Positions 44,425-51,430 of a stretch of 64,000 nucleotides of DNA are shown in pieces. The notes beneath the pieces are model-generated. The model made no database searches and was not told where the DNA came from. It saw only the letters and a list, made by a program, of their open reading frames with translations. The stretch covers positions 62,001-126,000 of the forward strand of contig JAUICP010000004.1 of the NCBI GenBank assembly GCA_030427805.1. Direction: 5' to 3'. Numbering within the stretch: the first letter of the stretch is position 1; every line of letters begins with the position of its first letter. Origin of the DNA: Bdellovibrionia bacterium. GTDB taxonomy: Bacteria; Bdellovibrionota; Bdellovibrionia; Bdellovibrionales; JAGQZY01. A program made the position numbers and the translations under genes.

Positions 44425-44459
44425 TTGTTGCCTGCTCGTTGCTTGTTCTCAGTTGTTTA

Positions 44460-45116
44460 CTATGCTGCCTTTTTCTCTTTTATTTTTTCGGATTTTTCCC
44501 ACTCTAATTCAAATCTTTGATTTTCTTTTTTCGTGAATTTATGGGACTCAAGGAAGGCTTTCGCCAAGTGCTCATCAAATTGGCTCCCAGCATATTTTTG
44601 TATCTCTTTATAAGCCACTTCATCGGGAAGTCCCTTTCGGTAGGCTCTGTCAGAAGTCATTGCATCGTAGGTATCGACAATGAGGATCAGTCGTGATTCG
44701 AAGGGAATCGCCTCTTTTTCGAGACCATAGGGGTATCCTTGACCATCGATTCTCTCGTGGTGGTGAAGGATTCCATCAAGAACTGGCTTGAAGAATTCGA
44801 GATCACCGAGTTCTTCAATCATATCCACACTCGCCTCAGAATGGGACTTCATCATAGTGTATTCTTCTTCGGAAAGTTTGCCTGGCTTGTGCAAGATGCC
44901 TTTAGGGATTTGAAATTTACCTATGTCGTGGAGGAGGCCCGCATACTCCATAATAACTTGTTCGTTTTCAGAAAGGCCGATTGCCCTTGCCATTAAACGC
45001 GTCCCCTTACCGACGCGTCGGCAATGGTTGTAGGTCTCAGGGTAGCGCTCCCTAAGACTCTCTAGAATTACAGAAATATGTTGTTTGACCCACTCTGGAA
45101 AATCATCCCAATACAT
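44460..45116 (-). CDS. Stand-alone HD-GYP phosphodiesterase
   Basis: HD-GYP enzymes hydrolyse cyclic di-GMP. Metal and signature residues are present: HCRRVG, YAGLLHDIGKFQIP (HD pair), MKSHSEAS and the GYP loop LHHHERIDGQGYPYG, then VDTYDAMTSDRAYRKG. At 218 aa it has no sensor or receiver domain, so regulation must come from elsewhere. It is first in a minus-strand run with two RDD genes and SpoIIM, 35 bp upstream of copy 1. Confidence 0.9.
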   Translation of the reverse strand: MYWDDFPEWVKQHISVILESLRERYPETYNHCRRVGKGTRLMARAIGLSENEQVIMEYAGLLHDIGKFQIPKGILHKPGKLSEEEYTMMKSHSEASVDMIEELGDLEFFKPVLDGILHHHERIDGQGYPYGLEKEAIPFESRLILIVDTYDAMTSDRAYRKGLPDEVAYKEIQKYAGSQFDEHLAKAFLESHKFTKKENQRFELEWEKSEKIKEKKAA

Positions 45117-45230
45117 AAATACCTACTAAAGTCTAATCGGGTCTCATTCTAATTAACTGAAAGAAATTAGCCTTATTCTTAGACTATTAACCTAAATAGA
45201 AACATTTTGAGATGATTCAAGAAAATCGCT

Positions 45231-46190
45231 TTACGAGCCTGATTTTTTAAACTGACGAGGCCAAAACTTATCGTCATAGAGGTGGGAGGCTTCTTCCCAC
45301 TCCTCTTCTGATATCTGATCCACCAAAATATCGAGTTTCTTTTCTGGTGGAATCTCAAAATTAGTCAAAAGGCTCTGAATAGAGGGATGCTGATCAAAGT
45401 TGGGTGCAATCTCAAAGAGAAGTCCCACAAATCCCGCTAGATCGGCAACGGTATCGAGGCGATATTTTCGGCCCTTGCGGATCCCATACAAAACCCTTTG
45501 TTCGAGGATTTCTTTTGATATGTGCTGAACCAAATAACTGTGTTCATTGCGTAAATGCCAAGCAATAATTTTGACTAAATCAATTTCGATGCGACTAAAA
45601 CACTGATCGAGCTGACTTTGCCTGAGACTAATCAGGCAATCTTCAGGAGCTGGCAAGGTCTTTTCTCGACGAGTCAGATCTTTAGGTTCATATTCGAACT
45701 TTACGATTTCTAAGGAATCGAGATCCGTTACACCGAAGGCGTCGCAAGGTCCAAAAAATGTATCTAACTCTTTTTTGCTCCAAGTATTGAGAAAAACCTC
45801 TAATACCGCCGCATCTTGGAATTTAAAAAAGTAGGGATCACCATCAGGGCCCTTAGTAATCACGAATTTTTGAAAATGCTCGGCGAGTTCCTCAAGAGAA
45901 AAACTGGAAGCGATGAAAATTCCCCATCGATCCGTACTCAACTGGTTGAGAATTGTATTTAAGTCATCGCGCTCTAATTTAATGAGAACCGGAGGCTGGT
46001 AGGTCACCTCACTCCAGGCAATAATCTCAAAGAATTCTGGATCCGTATCTTTAGGCTCTAAGAACTTCTTTTGTGGGCTTTTCCAGGGGCCAAAATGGGA
46101 GTCGACCAAGGCAAAAAGTTTTCCCTCAGCGCATAAAGTTCTCAATTGATCAATTCCGAGGTCACCCCTCGATAGCATTGGATCGAGCAT
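45231..46190 (-). CDS. DUF4123-domain protein (T6SS adaptor-like), orphan
   Basis: The first 150 residues follow DUF4123: KLFALVDSHFGPWK, PPVLIKLERDDLNTILNQL, WGIFIASSFSLEELAEHFQK, GPDGDPYFFKFQDAAVLEVFL and ELDTFFGPCDAF (shown in parts). DUF4123 proteins normally load toxic effectors onto the VgrG spike of type VI secretion systems. No VgrG, Hcp, PAAR or other T6SS gene lies in this window, so this is an orphan adaptor or a repurposed member. The C-terminal half (about 170-319) is helical and unrecognised. It is divergent from the M14 peptidase gene, separated by 216 bp. Confidence 0.7.
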   Translation of the reverse strand: MLDPMLSRGDLGIDQLRTLCAEGKLFALVDSHFGPWKSPQKKFLEPKDTDPEFFEIIAWSEVTYQPPVLIKLERDDLNTILNQLSTDRWGIFIASSFSLEELAEHFQKFVITKGPDGDPYFFKFQDAAVLEVFLNTWSKKELDTFFGPCDAFGVTDLDSLEIVKFEYEPKDLTRREKTLPAPEDCLISLRQSQLDQCFSRIEIDLVKIIAWHLRNEHSYLVQHISKEILEQRVLYGIRKGRKYRLDTVADLAGFVGLLFEIAPNFDQHPSIQSLLTNFEIPPEKKLDILVDQISEEEWEEASHLYDDKFWPRQFKKSGS

Positions 46191-46406
46191 AAGTTATTAT
46201 CGGATATTAAAGAAAAGGACTGAATTTTTTCCGTCAAAATGCTGGGCCATAGCCCGTTTTTAGACCTGAAATTTCGCTTATGACGCAGGATTCTCTGCTG
46301 AGGGCGACATCGCCTTAAATCCAGGATAAATGCTACTCAAATAGTCTAAAATTTGGGAGAATACCACTAGATTTCGGGCCGCTCTTATACGCCCATTGGA
46401 GTTAAA

Positions 46407-47501
46407 ATGAAGTTCAGTAGAGAAATTTGGAGATACGCTTTCTTTAGTCTCTTGGTTATTAATTTCGTCGCGGTGGTATACCTCCTTGTTGATAAAGATA
46501 AAGAACCCGGCGCCGAGAAACTGACCCAGAGTGATACAGTTGAGTTCGATCGCCTCAAAGAAGTGCTTCCGGTAAAACCTGTAAAAAAAGAAGGGCTGCC
46601 AAAACCAACCATCCCCGTTCTCGTCGAAAAAAACAAAGACCTCCACGACATTTGCAATAAACAACTTGAAGCATTCACTGGTGAATTTAAAGCCTCTAAA
46701 ATTCGTGAACTCTGCGGCCAAACTCAAGTCTTTGATCAGTGCTACAGCCAAGTCGATAAAACGCCAATTTTTCACTTTGATAAGAACTCACGCTTTGGCG
46801 ACAAAGGACAAAGAATTTTAGTTCTATCCCTGGTTCATGGTGATGAAGGACCGAGCGCAAGTGTTGCTCTGTCGTGGATGGAGCGCCTTTCAGAAATCAA
46901 CCCGCGCAATACCTGGCGGGTCCTTCCCATCGTTAATCCCGATGGCTATCGCCTACAAACCCGCACTAACGGTAACGGTGTCGATATCAATCGTAACTAC
47001 CCGACTGCGGATTGGGCTGAGCTCGCTCATAAATACTGGAAGAAGTTTGCCAAATCCAGCGAGAGACGCTTTCCCGGGAAGGTCGGCGGAAGTGAAGCCG
47101 AAACTCGCTGCACGATTCGTCATATTCAGGAATTCCAACCCGATTTTATCATCGCCATTCACACGCCACTTGGCCTACTCGACTTCGACGGACCGACGAT
47201 GATTCCTTTTCCTAAATTTGCACCACTGCCTTGGCGATCCCTCGGACATTTTCCGGGAAGCTTGGGACGATACATGTGGCGCGACCACGGAGTTCCCGTT
47301 CTCACTGTTGAGCTTAAAGGCGGTAAAAAACTGGCTCGCAAATCGTTAGAGCAATTCGACCAACTCCAGGATATTACCGGTACTGTAGCCATTCAAAGCC
47401 AGAGAGCGGTTAAAGAGTTGGGAATCGAACAAAAAACTCCTGACTTCAAAACCAAAGTTTCAAATAACACAAAAAAAAATGACAAAAAGAAAGTCAACTA
47501 G
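46407..47501 (+). CDS. M14-family metallopeptidase, murein-peptidase-like
   Basis: One N-terminal transmembrane helix (about residues 10-28) anchors a periplasmic M14 domain. Zinc ligands are His144 and Glu147 in LVHGDEGPS and His252 in IAIHTPLG; substrate residues lie in NPDGY and GVDINRNYP (Asn195-Arg196); the catalytic Glu is Glu302 in LTVELKG. The compact arrangement and the PG-sized domain resemble MpaA-type murein peptide amidases, which trim the gamma-D-Glu-Dap bond of cell-wall peptides, rather than digestive carboxypeptidases. Cleavage of peptidoglycan peptides is inference. Four Cys pairs (C83, C103, C112, C235) may form disulfides. Confidence 0.8.
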   Translation: MKFSREIWRYAFFSLLVINFVAVVYLLVDKDKEPGAEKLTQSDTVEFDRLKEVLPVKPVKKEGLPKPTIPVLVEKNKDLHDICNKQLEAFTGEFKASKIRELCGQTQVFDQCYSQVDKTPIFHFDKNSRFGDKGQRILVLSLVHGDEGPSASVALSWMERLSEINPRNTWRVLPIVNPDGYRLQTRTNGNGVDINRNYPTADWAELAHKYWKKFAKSSERRFPGKVGGSEAETRCTIRHIQEFQPDFIIAIHTPLGLLDFDGPTMIPFPKFAPLPWRSLGHFPGSLGRYMWRDHGVPVLTVELKGGKKLARKSLEQFDQLQDITGTVAIQSQRAVKELGIEQKTPDFKTKVSNNTKKNDKKKVN

Positions 47502-47602
47502 GTAGAAGCTTCCTTTTGGTAGCGCACTCGCGCTATCAAACTTGTTCTCAACTAGGTAGAAGCTGCCTTTTGCTAGCGTGCTCGCCTTATCAGGCATATT
47601 CT
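47495..47602 (+). repeat. Tandem 54-bp direct repeat
   Basis: Two 54-bp units (47495-47548 and 47549-47602) share about 43 of 54 positions, each beginning CAACTAGGTAGAAGCT. The first contains the stop codon of the M14 gene, the second that of the convergent acetyltransferase gene. A matching inverted copy lies at 48116-48141. The arrangement suggests that the end of the acetyltransferase gene and its flank were duplicated. Confidence 0.8.
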
Positions 47603-48072
47603 GAGGCTTTAACTAGCGCTTCACCAGTGAGGCGATAGGTATCCCACTCATCCATTGGGACGGCTCCTAGAGACTTGTAAAAGCCAATGGCTGGTTCATT
47701 CCACTTCAGAACGGACCACTCCATGCGTCCGCAATCTCGATCGACAGCAATTTGAGCCAAGCGCTTTAGCAAGGCTTTGCCAATCCCATTCCCTCGAAAC
47801 TGTGGTTTTACAAAGAGGTCTTCGAGGTATAGGCCCTTCTTGCCTAAAAACGTTGAGTAATTGAAAAAGTAAAGAGCAAACCCCATCACCCCATCGGCAC
47901 CTTCTGCCAATACACAAAAGGCTGGACTATTTTCAGCGAACAAACTCTTGGATAATTGGTCAGCATCGGCTTCAACTTCGTGAAGAAGTTTTTCGTAGAC
48001 GGCGAGCTCTTTGATTAGCTCAAGTAAAATCGAACTGTCTTCTCGACAAGACTCACGAATCTTAAAATCCAT
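47590..48072 (-). CDS. GNAT acetyltransferase, diamine/thialysine type
   Basis: GNAT-fold enzyme that transfers acetyl from acetyl-CoA to an amine. IRESCREDSSILLELIKELA at the start, YSTFLGKKGLYLEDLFV, the acetyl-CoA loop QFRGNGIGKALL and GRMEWSVLKWNEPAIGFYKSLGA match the SAT1-like group that acetylates spermidine/spermine or thialysine. MDEWDTYRLTGEAL closes the domain. 160 aa is normal. It reads opposite to the M14 gene and is bracketed by copies of one 26-bp sequence in opposite orientation (47501-47526 and 48116-48141), which is unlike any other gene here. Confidence 0.88.
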   Translation of the reverse strand: MDFKIRESCREDSSILLELIKELAVYEKLLHEVEADADQLSKSLFAENSPAFCVLAEGADGVMGFALYFFNYSTFLGKKGLYLEDLFVKPQFRGNGIGKALLKRLAQIAVDRDCGRMEWSVLKWNEPAIGFYKSLGAVPMDEWDTYRLTGEALVKASEYA

Positions 48073-48115
48073 CCTCTAAACCTTTCGACAAAATATTGGG
48101 CGAGTTTAACGCAAA

Positions 48116-48141
48116 TGCGCTACCAAAAGGAAGCTTCTACC
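48116..48141 (-). repeat. 26-bp inverted copy of the 47501 repeat
   Basis: Bases 48116-48141 are the exact reverse complement of 47501-47526 (core GAAGCTTC with flanking TACC/GGTA). The two copies are 589 bp apart and enclose the acetyltransferase gene and its promoter region. They could pair in a transcript or recombine to invert the gene. No transposase or direct target duplication is visible. Confidence 0.85.
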
Positions 48142-48148
48142 GTAAAAA

Positions 48149-48174
48149 AAAAGCTCTCCCAGGGGAGAGCTTTT
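48149..48174 (-). terminator. Intrinsic terminator of the 48200 barrel gene
   Basis: A GC-rich stem (AGCTCTCC/GGAGAGCT) is flanked by A residues on one side and T residues on the other. Read on the minus strand it follows the barrel gene by 26 bp and ends in about nine T residues. On the plus strand the T-run is only four, so the minus direction is favoured. Confidence 0.85.
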
Positions 48175-48199
48175 GCAATGGCACCAAATTTATAAAAAA

Positions 48200-49099
48200 T
48201 TAAATTTGGATACGAGCACCGACAGAAACATTGATGAGGCTTGTGCTATCAATGTCAGCACCGAGGTACTCGTCAGAAGTAAAACGACCGTAAGAAAGAC
48301 GACCGAGGACTTCAATCATGTCAGACACTTTATAAGTTGGGTAAACACCAAGAGTGATTGAACTAAAGTTGTCGTTTTGATCAGCATCAGGGATACCAAC
48401 GCCAGCAGCCTTAGTTTGAACTCTTTCAGAAGTCGACTGATAAGTGAGGTCAAAACCAAGAATTCCCCATGCCATTGGCATTTCGTAGAATCCTGCAAGT
48501 GAGAATACAGCTCCACCTTCGTACTCATTTTCAGAGTCAGGAGTTGTCGTTTTGTTCACTTCAGACTCAGGAGTCAGGTGAATTTGGTAAGACGCGCGAG
48601 CTCCAGCAAAACCAGGACCGATTTCACGAATGTAACCAACGTATGGAGTGAATGTCGTACGACCAGAAGAAACGTTAGTTTCGTCAGCTTTAATTTCTGA
48701 ATCAGAAAGACCGAGAGCCAATCCAACACCGTAGTGGAAGCTAGAAGACGAATCGATTTCCATTTGGCCTTTACCAAAAAATTCGATGTCGTTTAATCCA
48801 GTGATGTCAGTTTCAGTGTTACCGAAAGCAGTTTGACCGAAAGTGTAACCAACAAGGGCTCCAGCAGAAAACATCTCTGTGATTCCGTATTCGAATTCAA
48901 GAGTTGTTTGCGGAAGAGTCACTTCAAGATCAGTTGTTGTGTTTTCTGGAGTGATTGTAGAAGACGAATACTCGAACTTAGGAGTGAAAACCATTTCACC
49001 AGTATCGGCTTGCCAAAAAACTTCATTTTGGGGGATAGCTTGGGCCATTGCAGATCCTGCCATAACAGCAAGAACACAAAGTAATCTAAGATGCTTCAT
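48200..49099 (-). CDS. Outer-membrane beta-barrel protein
   Basis: Signal peptide (MKHLRLLCVLAVMAGSAMAQA, cleavage after AMA) followed by 280 residues of alternating beta-strand character with paired aromatic edges and short turns, rich in Ser/Thr/Asp/Glu and low in Lys. It ends in SVGARIQI instead of a C-terminal Phe. The layout fits a 10-12-strand outer-membrane barrel of the transporter/porin kind; the exact family cannot be named. A strong AAGGAG precedes ATG, a promoter lies at 49137-49164 and an intrinsic terminator at 48149-48174, so it is an independent, probably well-expressed gene. Confidence 0.8.
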   Translation of the reverse strand: MKHLRLLCVLAVMAGSAMAQAIPQNEVFWQADTGEMVFTPKFEYSSSTITPENTTTDLEVTLPQTTLEFEYGITEMFSAGALVGYTFGQTAFGNTETDITGLNDIEFFGKGQMEIDSSSSFHYGVGLALGLSDSEIKADETNVSSGRTTFTPYVGYIREIGPGFAGARASYQIHLTPESEVNKTTTPDSENEYEGGAVFSLAGFYEMPMAWGILGFDLTYQSTSERVQTKAAGVGIPDADQNDNFSSITLGVYPTYKVSDMIEVLGRLSYGRFTSDEYLGADIDSTSLINVSVGARIQI

Positions 49100-49136
49100 G
49101 AGTTCTCCTTTTTAAATAACCTATAAAAGCACCCTA

Positions 49137-49164
49137 AAAATACTCTTCACAGCCAAACTGTCCA
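49137..49164 (-). promoter_or_regulatory. Sigma70-type promoter for the barrel gene
   Basis: On the minus strand TGGACA (49164-49159) and TATTTT (49142-49137) are separated by 16 bp, giving a start near 49130 and a leader of about 31 nt with AAGGAGAA before ATG 49099. Confidence 0.5.
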
Positions 49165-49217
49165 GTTCTTTCGAACAAAAACGATCCACTTAAGCAATGC
49201 GCTGGACGCAGAGCCTT

Positions 49218-49239
49218 ATTGTGTCTAATTAGTCACAAT
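49218..49239. promoter_or_regulatory. 22-bp near-perfect dyad upstream of the barrel promoter
   Basis: ATTGTG and CACAAT flank a palindromic CTAATTAG core, with one T:T mismatch on each side (positions 49224 and 49233). It starts two bases from the stop codon of the next minus-strand gene and about 55 bp upstream of the barrel promoter -35, a common activator position. The TGTG/CACA spacing of 10 does not match CRP. Confidence 0.45.
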
Positions 49240-49240
49240 C

Positions 49241-50689
49241 TTAAAGAAAGACCTGACGCGATATCCCCTTTTTCGCATCAATAACAAAGAACTCTCCCTC
49301 GGGAGAAGAGGGTTTCGATATACGTAGCAGAAGCCTGCTCTTCTTCCACTTCAACTCAGGAATCCACTCATTTTTTAGAAACGGGATTTTCTGTGAAAGC
49401 TGTATCGATCGCCGAACACGCCCTTCGTGGTTGATCTCAAGGAGACTTTGAATTTCTTTAGCTTCTTCAAGGGCGTAAAAAGCATCTCTTTCGGGCGAAT
49501 AACTTAAGGCAACCATTCTCGCCCCATTTTTGGGACTGACAACGCGCCAGGTTTGATCCTTGGGCTTGAAGGCAAATATATACCCATCGCCATCTTTTGA
49601 TGGAATCCAAAGCTCCTGCCTCTTCTGGTCGAAAGCCATACTGAGAGGCCAGGACAACTGGGGAAGAGTCGCCGGCGGCATCAAAGCCGTAAAACTTTTC
49701 CCTTGAGGGTCCCAAATTCCAAACTGATGTTTGTAAATAACAAACACCCGTCCATCATTATGACGATAAAGTGAACGCACTTTTGCGGGCAGAGGCAACA
49801 TTTCTTGGTTAGCTGGGCTCCCGTCTGATTTTAATTTCATCTGTCCAACGGTTGTTAGCTGATACCCTTTTAACTCGAACTGTAGAGTGTCAATCGCAGC
49901 AGGAAGGCGACGGAGTCGCTTTCGAGCCTCTTTTTTCATTCGATATTTAGCAATTCGAATATTTTCCTGTTCTGCACTATCATAGAATGGAACATTGAAG
50001 TCCGTTCCCCTTTTAGTCCCCTGAAAGCTCATCTCTTTTTGCCCGAGCTGCATACGAAGACTTGAAATCATACGCCTAAAATGGTTGTCGGGATTATCGA
50101 TATCCTCAAAGGAGTAGGGATAACTACACATTAATTTTGAAGGAAGAAAATCAATGGGAGTTTCTTCGCCTTGCCCTTCGAGCCAAGCAATACTTTTAGA
50201 GGCCAAGGTGACCTGAGAAAGTTCAGCGCCTTCTTCTAATTTAATCTGCCAGCGAATTCGATCTTTATTGATAAGAACAAGATGGATTGGGTTTTCAGAT
50301 TTTCTGATGTTAACGACGACAGGTAAGGTTCTTTGCGTTCTTCTGCCTGCCGCAGTTTTTATTTTTTGACCACTTTCAACGGAAACAATGTGAACTTCGA
50401 CTCCGCTATGGGGTTCAATATCGACTCTTTTGTAACCCGAAATTTGACAACTCGAAGTATGACATTCTTCCGGTTGGGACTTCATTTCTGGAAACTGAAA
50501 CTTCTCATCGAGAACGACGTTTCTGTACATCCCACAAGAAATCTGCGCATTGGCAGGTTGTCGATTATTCATGCGATTAACGTGTTGTCTTTGGTTTTGC
50601 TCCAGTAAAAACAAGAGCGCAATTTGCACAACAAAAAGAGCGAGAAGGATGTTAAATAGACTTCGAAGGAGCTGATCTGAACTATTCAT
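49241..50689 (-). CDS. Membrane-anchored protein with propeller-like domain
   Basis: Using ATG 50689, the protein starts with a short tail and one transmembrane helix (LLRSLFNILLALFVVQIALL, about residues 7-26). It then has a Cys-containing periplasmic region and, from about residue 300, repeated blades with W/Y at ends (VFVIYKHQFGIWDP, YIFAFKPKDQTWRVVSP, MVALSYSPERDAFYALEE), suggesting a beta-propeller. Extending to a start at 50773 would place a strong inverted repeat (50736-50763) inside the coding region, so the shorter start is preferred although its ribosome-binding site is weak. Function unknown. Confidence 0.55.
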   Translation of the reverse strand: MNSSDQLLRSLFNILLALFVVQIALLFLLEQNQRQHVNRMNNRQPANAQISCGMYRNVVLDEKFQFPEMKSQPEECHTSSCQISGYKRVDIEPHSGVEVHIVSVESGQKIKTAAGRRTQRTLPVVVNIRKSENPIHLVLINKDRIRWQIKLEEGAELSQVTLASKSIAWLEGQGEETPIDFLPSKLMCSYPYSFEDIDNPDNHFRRMISSLRMQLGQKEMSFQGTKRGTDFNVPFYDSAEQENIRIAKYRMKKEARKRLRRLPAAIDTLQFELKGYQLTTVGQMKLKSDGSPANQEMLPLPAKVRSLYRHNDGRVFVIYKHQFGIWDPQGKSFTALMPPATLPQLSWPLSMAFDQKRQELWIPSKDGDGYIFAFKPKDQTWRVVSPKNGARMVALSYSPERDAFYALEEAKEIQSLLEINHEGRVRRSIQLSQKIPFLKNEWIPELKWKKSRLLLRISKPSSPEGEFFVIDAKKGISRQVFL

Positions 50690-50735
50690 TACGTACAAAT
50701 CGGCGTAAAAAGGGCAAAAAATAAGGCTTTCAGGC

Positions 50736-50763
50736 AAAAACACTACCGATATATAGTGTTTTT
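50736..50763. promoter_or_regulatory. Strong 10-bp stem-loop before the propeller gene
   Basis: AAAAACACTA (50736-50745) and TAGTGTTTTT (50754-50763) are exact inverted repeats around an 8-nt loop (CCGATATA). It sits about 50 bp upstream of the preferred start on the minus strand and faces the nrd leader on the other side. It may be an operator or a bidirectional weak terminator. The 20-bp dyad is longer than the 16-bp NrdR box. Confidence 0.5.
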
Positions 50764-51011
50764 GTTTGATCAAAAAACTACATCTAGGTGTTACTCCCTA
50801 GCTTTTAGTCCTGATTCCGAATCAAAGCACTCAATCTTTTGTCCAGAAAAAAAGTAAAATGCACTTATTTTAAGCAGTTTTAAAGACCAGCTGTTTCACG
50901 AAATAAATAGTTTTTTTAGTTCATCTAAAACTTAATATTTAAATCATAAAGACTTATAATTATTTAATTTTCATTACCCTGAAAAAAGCCTAACATTGAA
51001 CCTCTGACCGA

Positions 51012-51148
51012 CCTTGGACGCAAGTTTTGAGATAATGTGAAATCAAGTTTGACAGAAATTCTCCGTCTTACTAGCGTCCAAGGAGTGGACGCTCTCAACT
51101 GAGATTGGAAACCTCTTCTGCTTCAGTTCTGAAGGGACCATTTGAGAG
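51012..51148 (+). promoter_or_regulatory. Long nrdA leader with competing helices
   Basis: The gap from 50764 to 51430 (about 670 bp) has no supported gene. Within it, CCTTGGACGC (51012-51021) is the exact complement of GCGTCCAAGG (51074-51083). The latter also pairs locally, AGCGTCCA (51073-51080) with TGGACGCT (51086-51093), so the two helices exclude each other. A further stem joins CTCTCAA (51092-51098) and TTGAGAG (51142-51148), enclosing a CTTCA/TGAAG hairpin (51121-51134). This switch-like design sits about 290-420 nt upstream of nrdA. No known riboswitch consensus is recognised. A 24-codon ORF at 51274-51348 has no ribosome-binding site and is not annotated. Confidence 0.45.
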
Positions 51149-51430
51149 AAAAATCAAATTGCTCTGTTAACCCAAAAGTGACTCTAACAAAGTCAAAATT
51201 ACGGTTTTTGGGACATGGATTTTTTTGTCCTCAAGGAGATTTGACGCTTTGAGAAAATCGTGAATCTCCAAAAATGAAAGGCGAACTGAGGGGCTTGCCT
51301 AAAGAATGGGCGCGTAAGTGGGAGAATTTTCTTGAAGGGGATTTTTAGAAACTTTATCTTACTCTTCCTTTAAAAAGCCTACTTTGGACACAACTTGTGA
51401 TGTTGCATTTATGAATTGGAGGGAAATTGC

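Noticed and set aside
46278-46775. 165-residue minus-strand frame opposite the M14 gene
   Set aside because: The plus-strand frame carries all M14 catalytic motifs; the minus frame shows no domain and no start context.
49218-49239. CRP-type operator
   Set aside because: CRP sites have TGTGA-N6-TCACA spacing. Here TGTG and CACA are 10 bp apart rather than 8, and the A/T next to them does not match.
50741-50760. NrdR box near the nrd operon
   Set aside because: ACACTA...TAGTGT spans 20 bp rather than 16, lies about 670 bp from nrdA and is present once; NrdR boxes usually come in pairs near the promoter.
51274-51348. 24-residue ORF in the nrdA leader
   Set aside because: The peptide composition looks protein-like, but there is no ribosome-binding site before ATG 51274 and the region is better explained as leader. 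Conservation would be needed to revive it.
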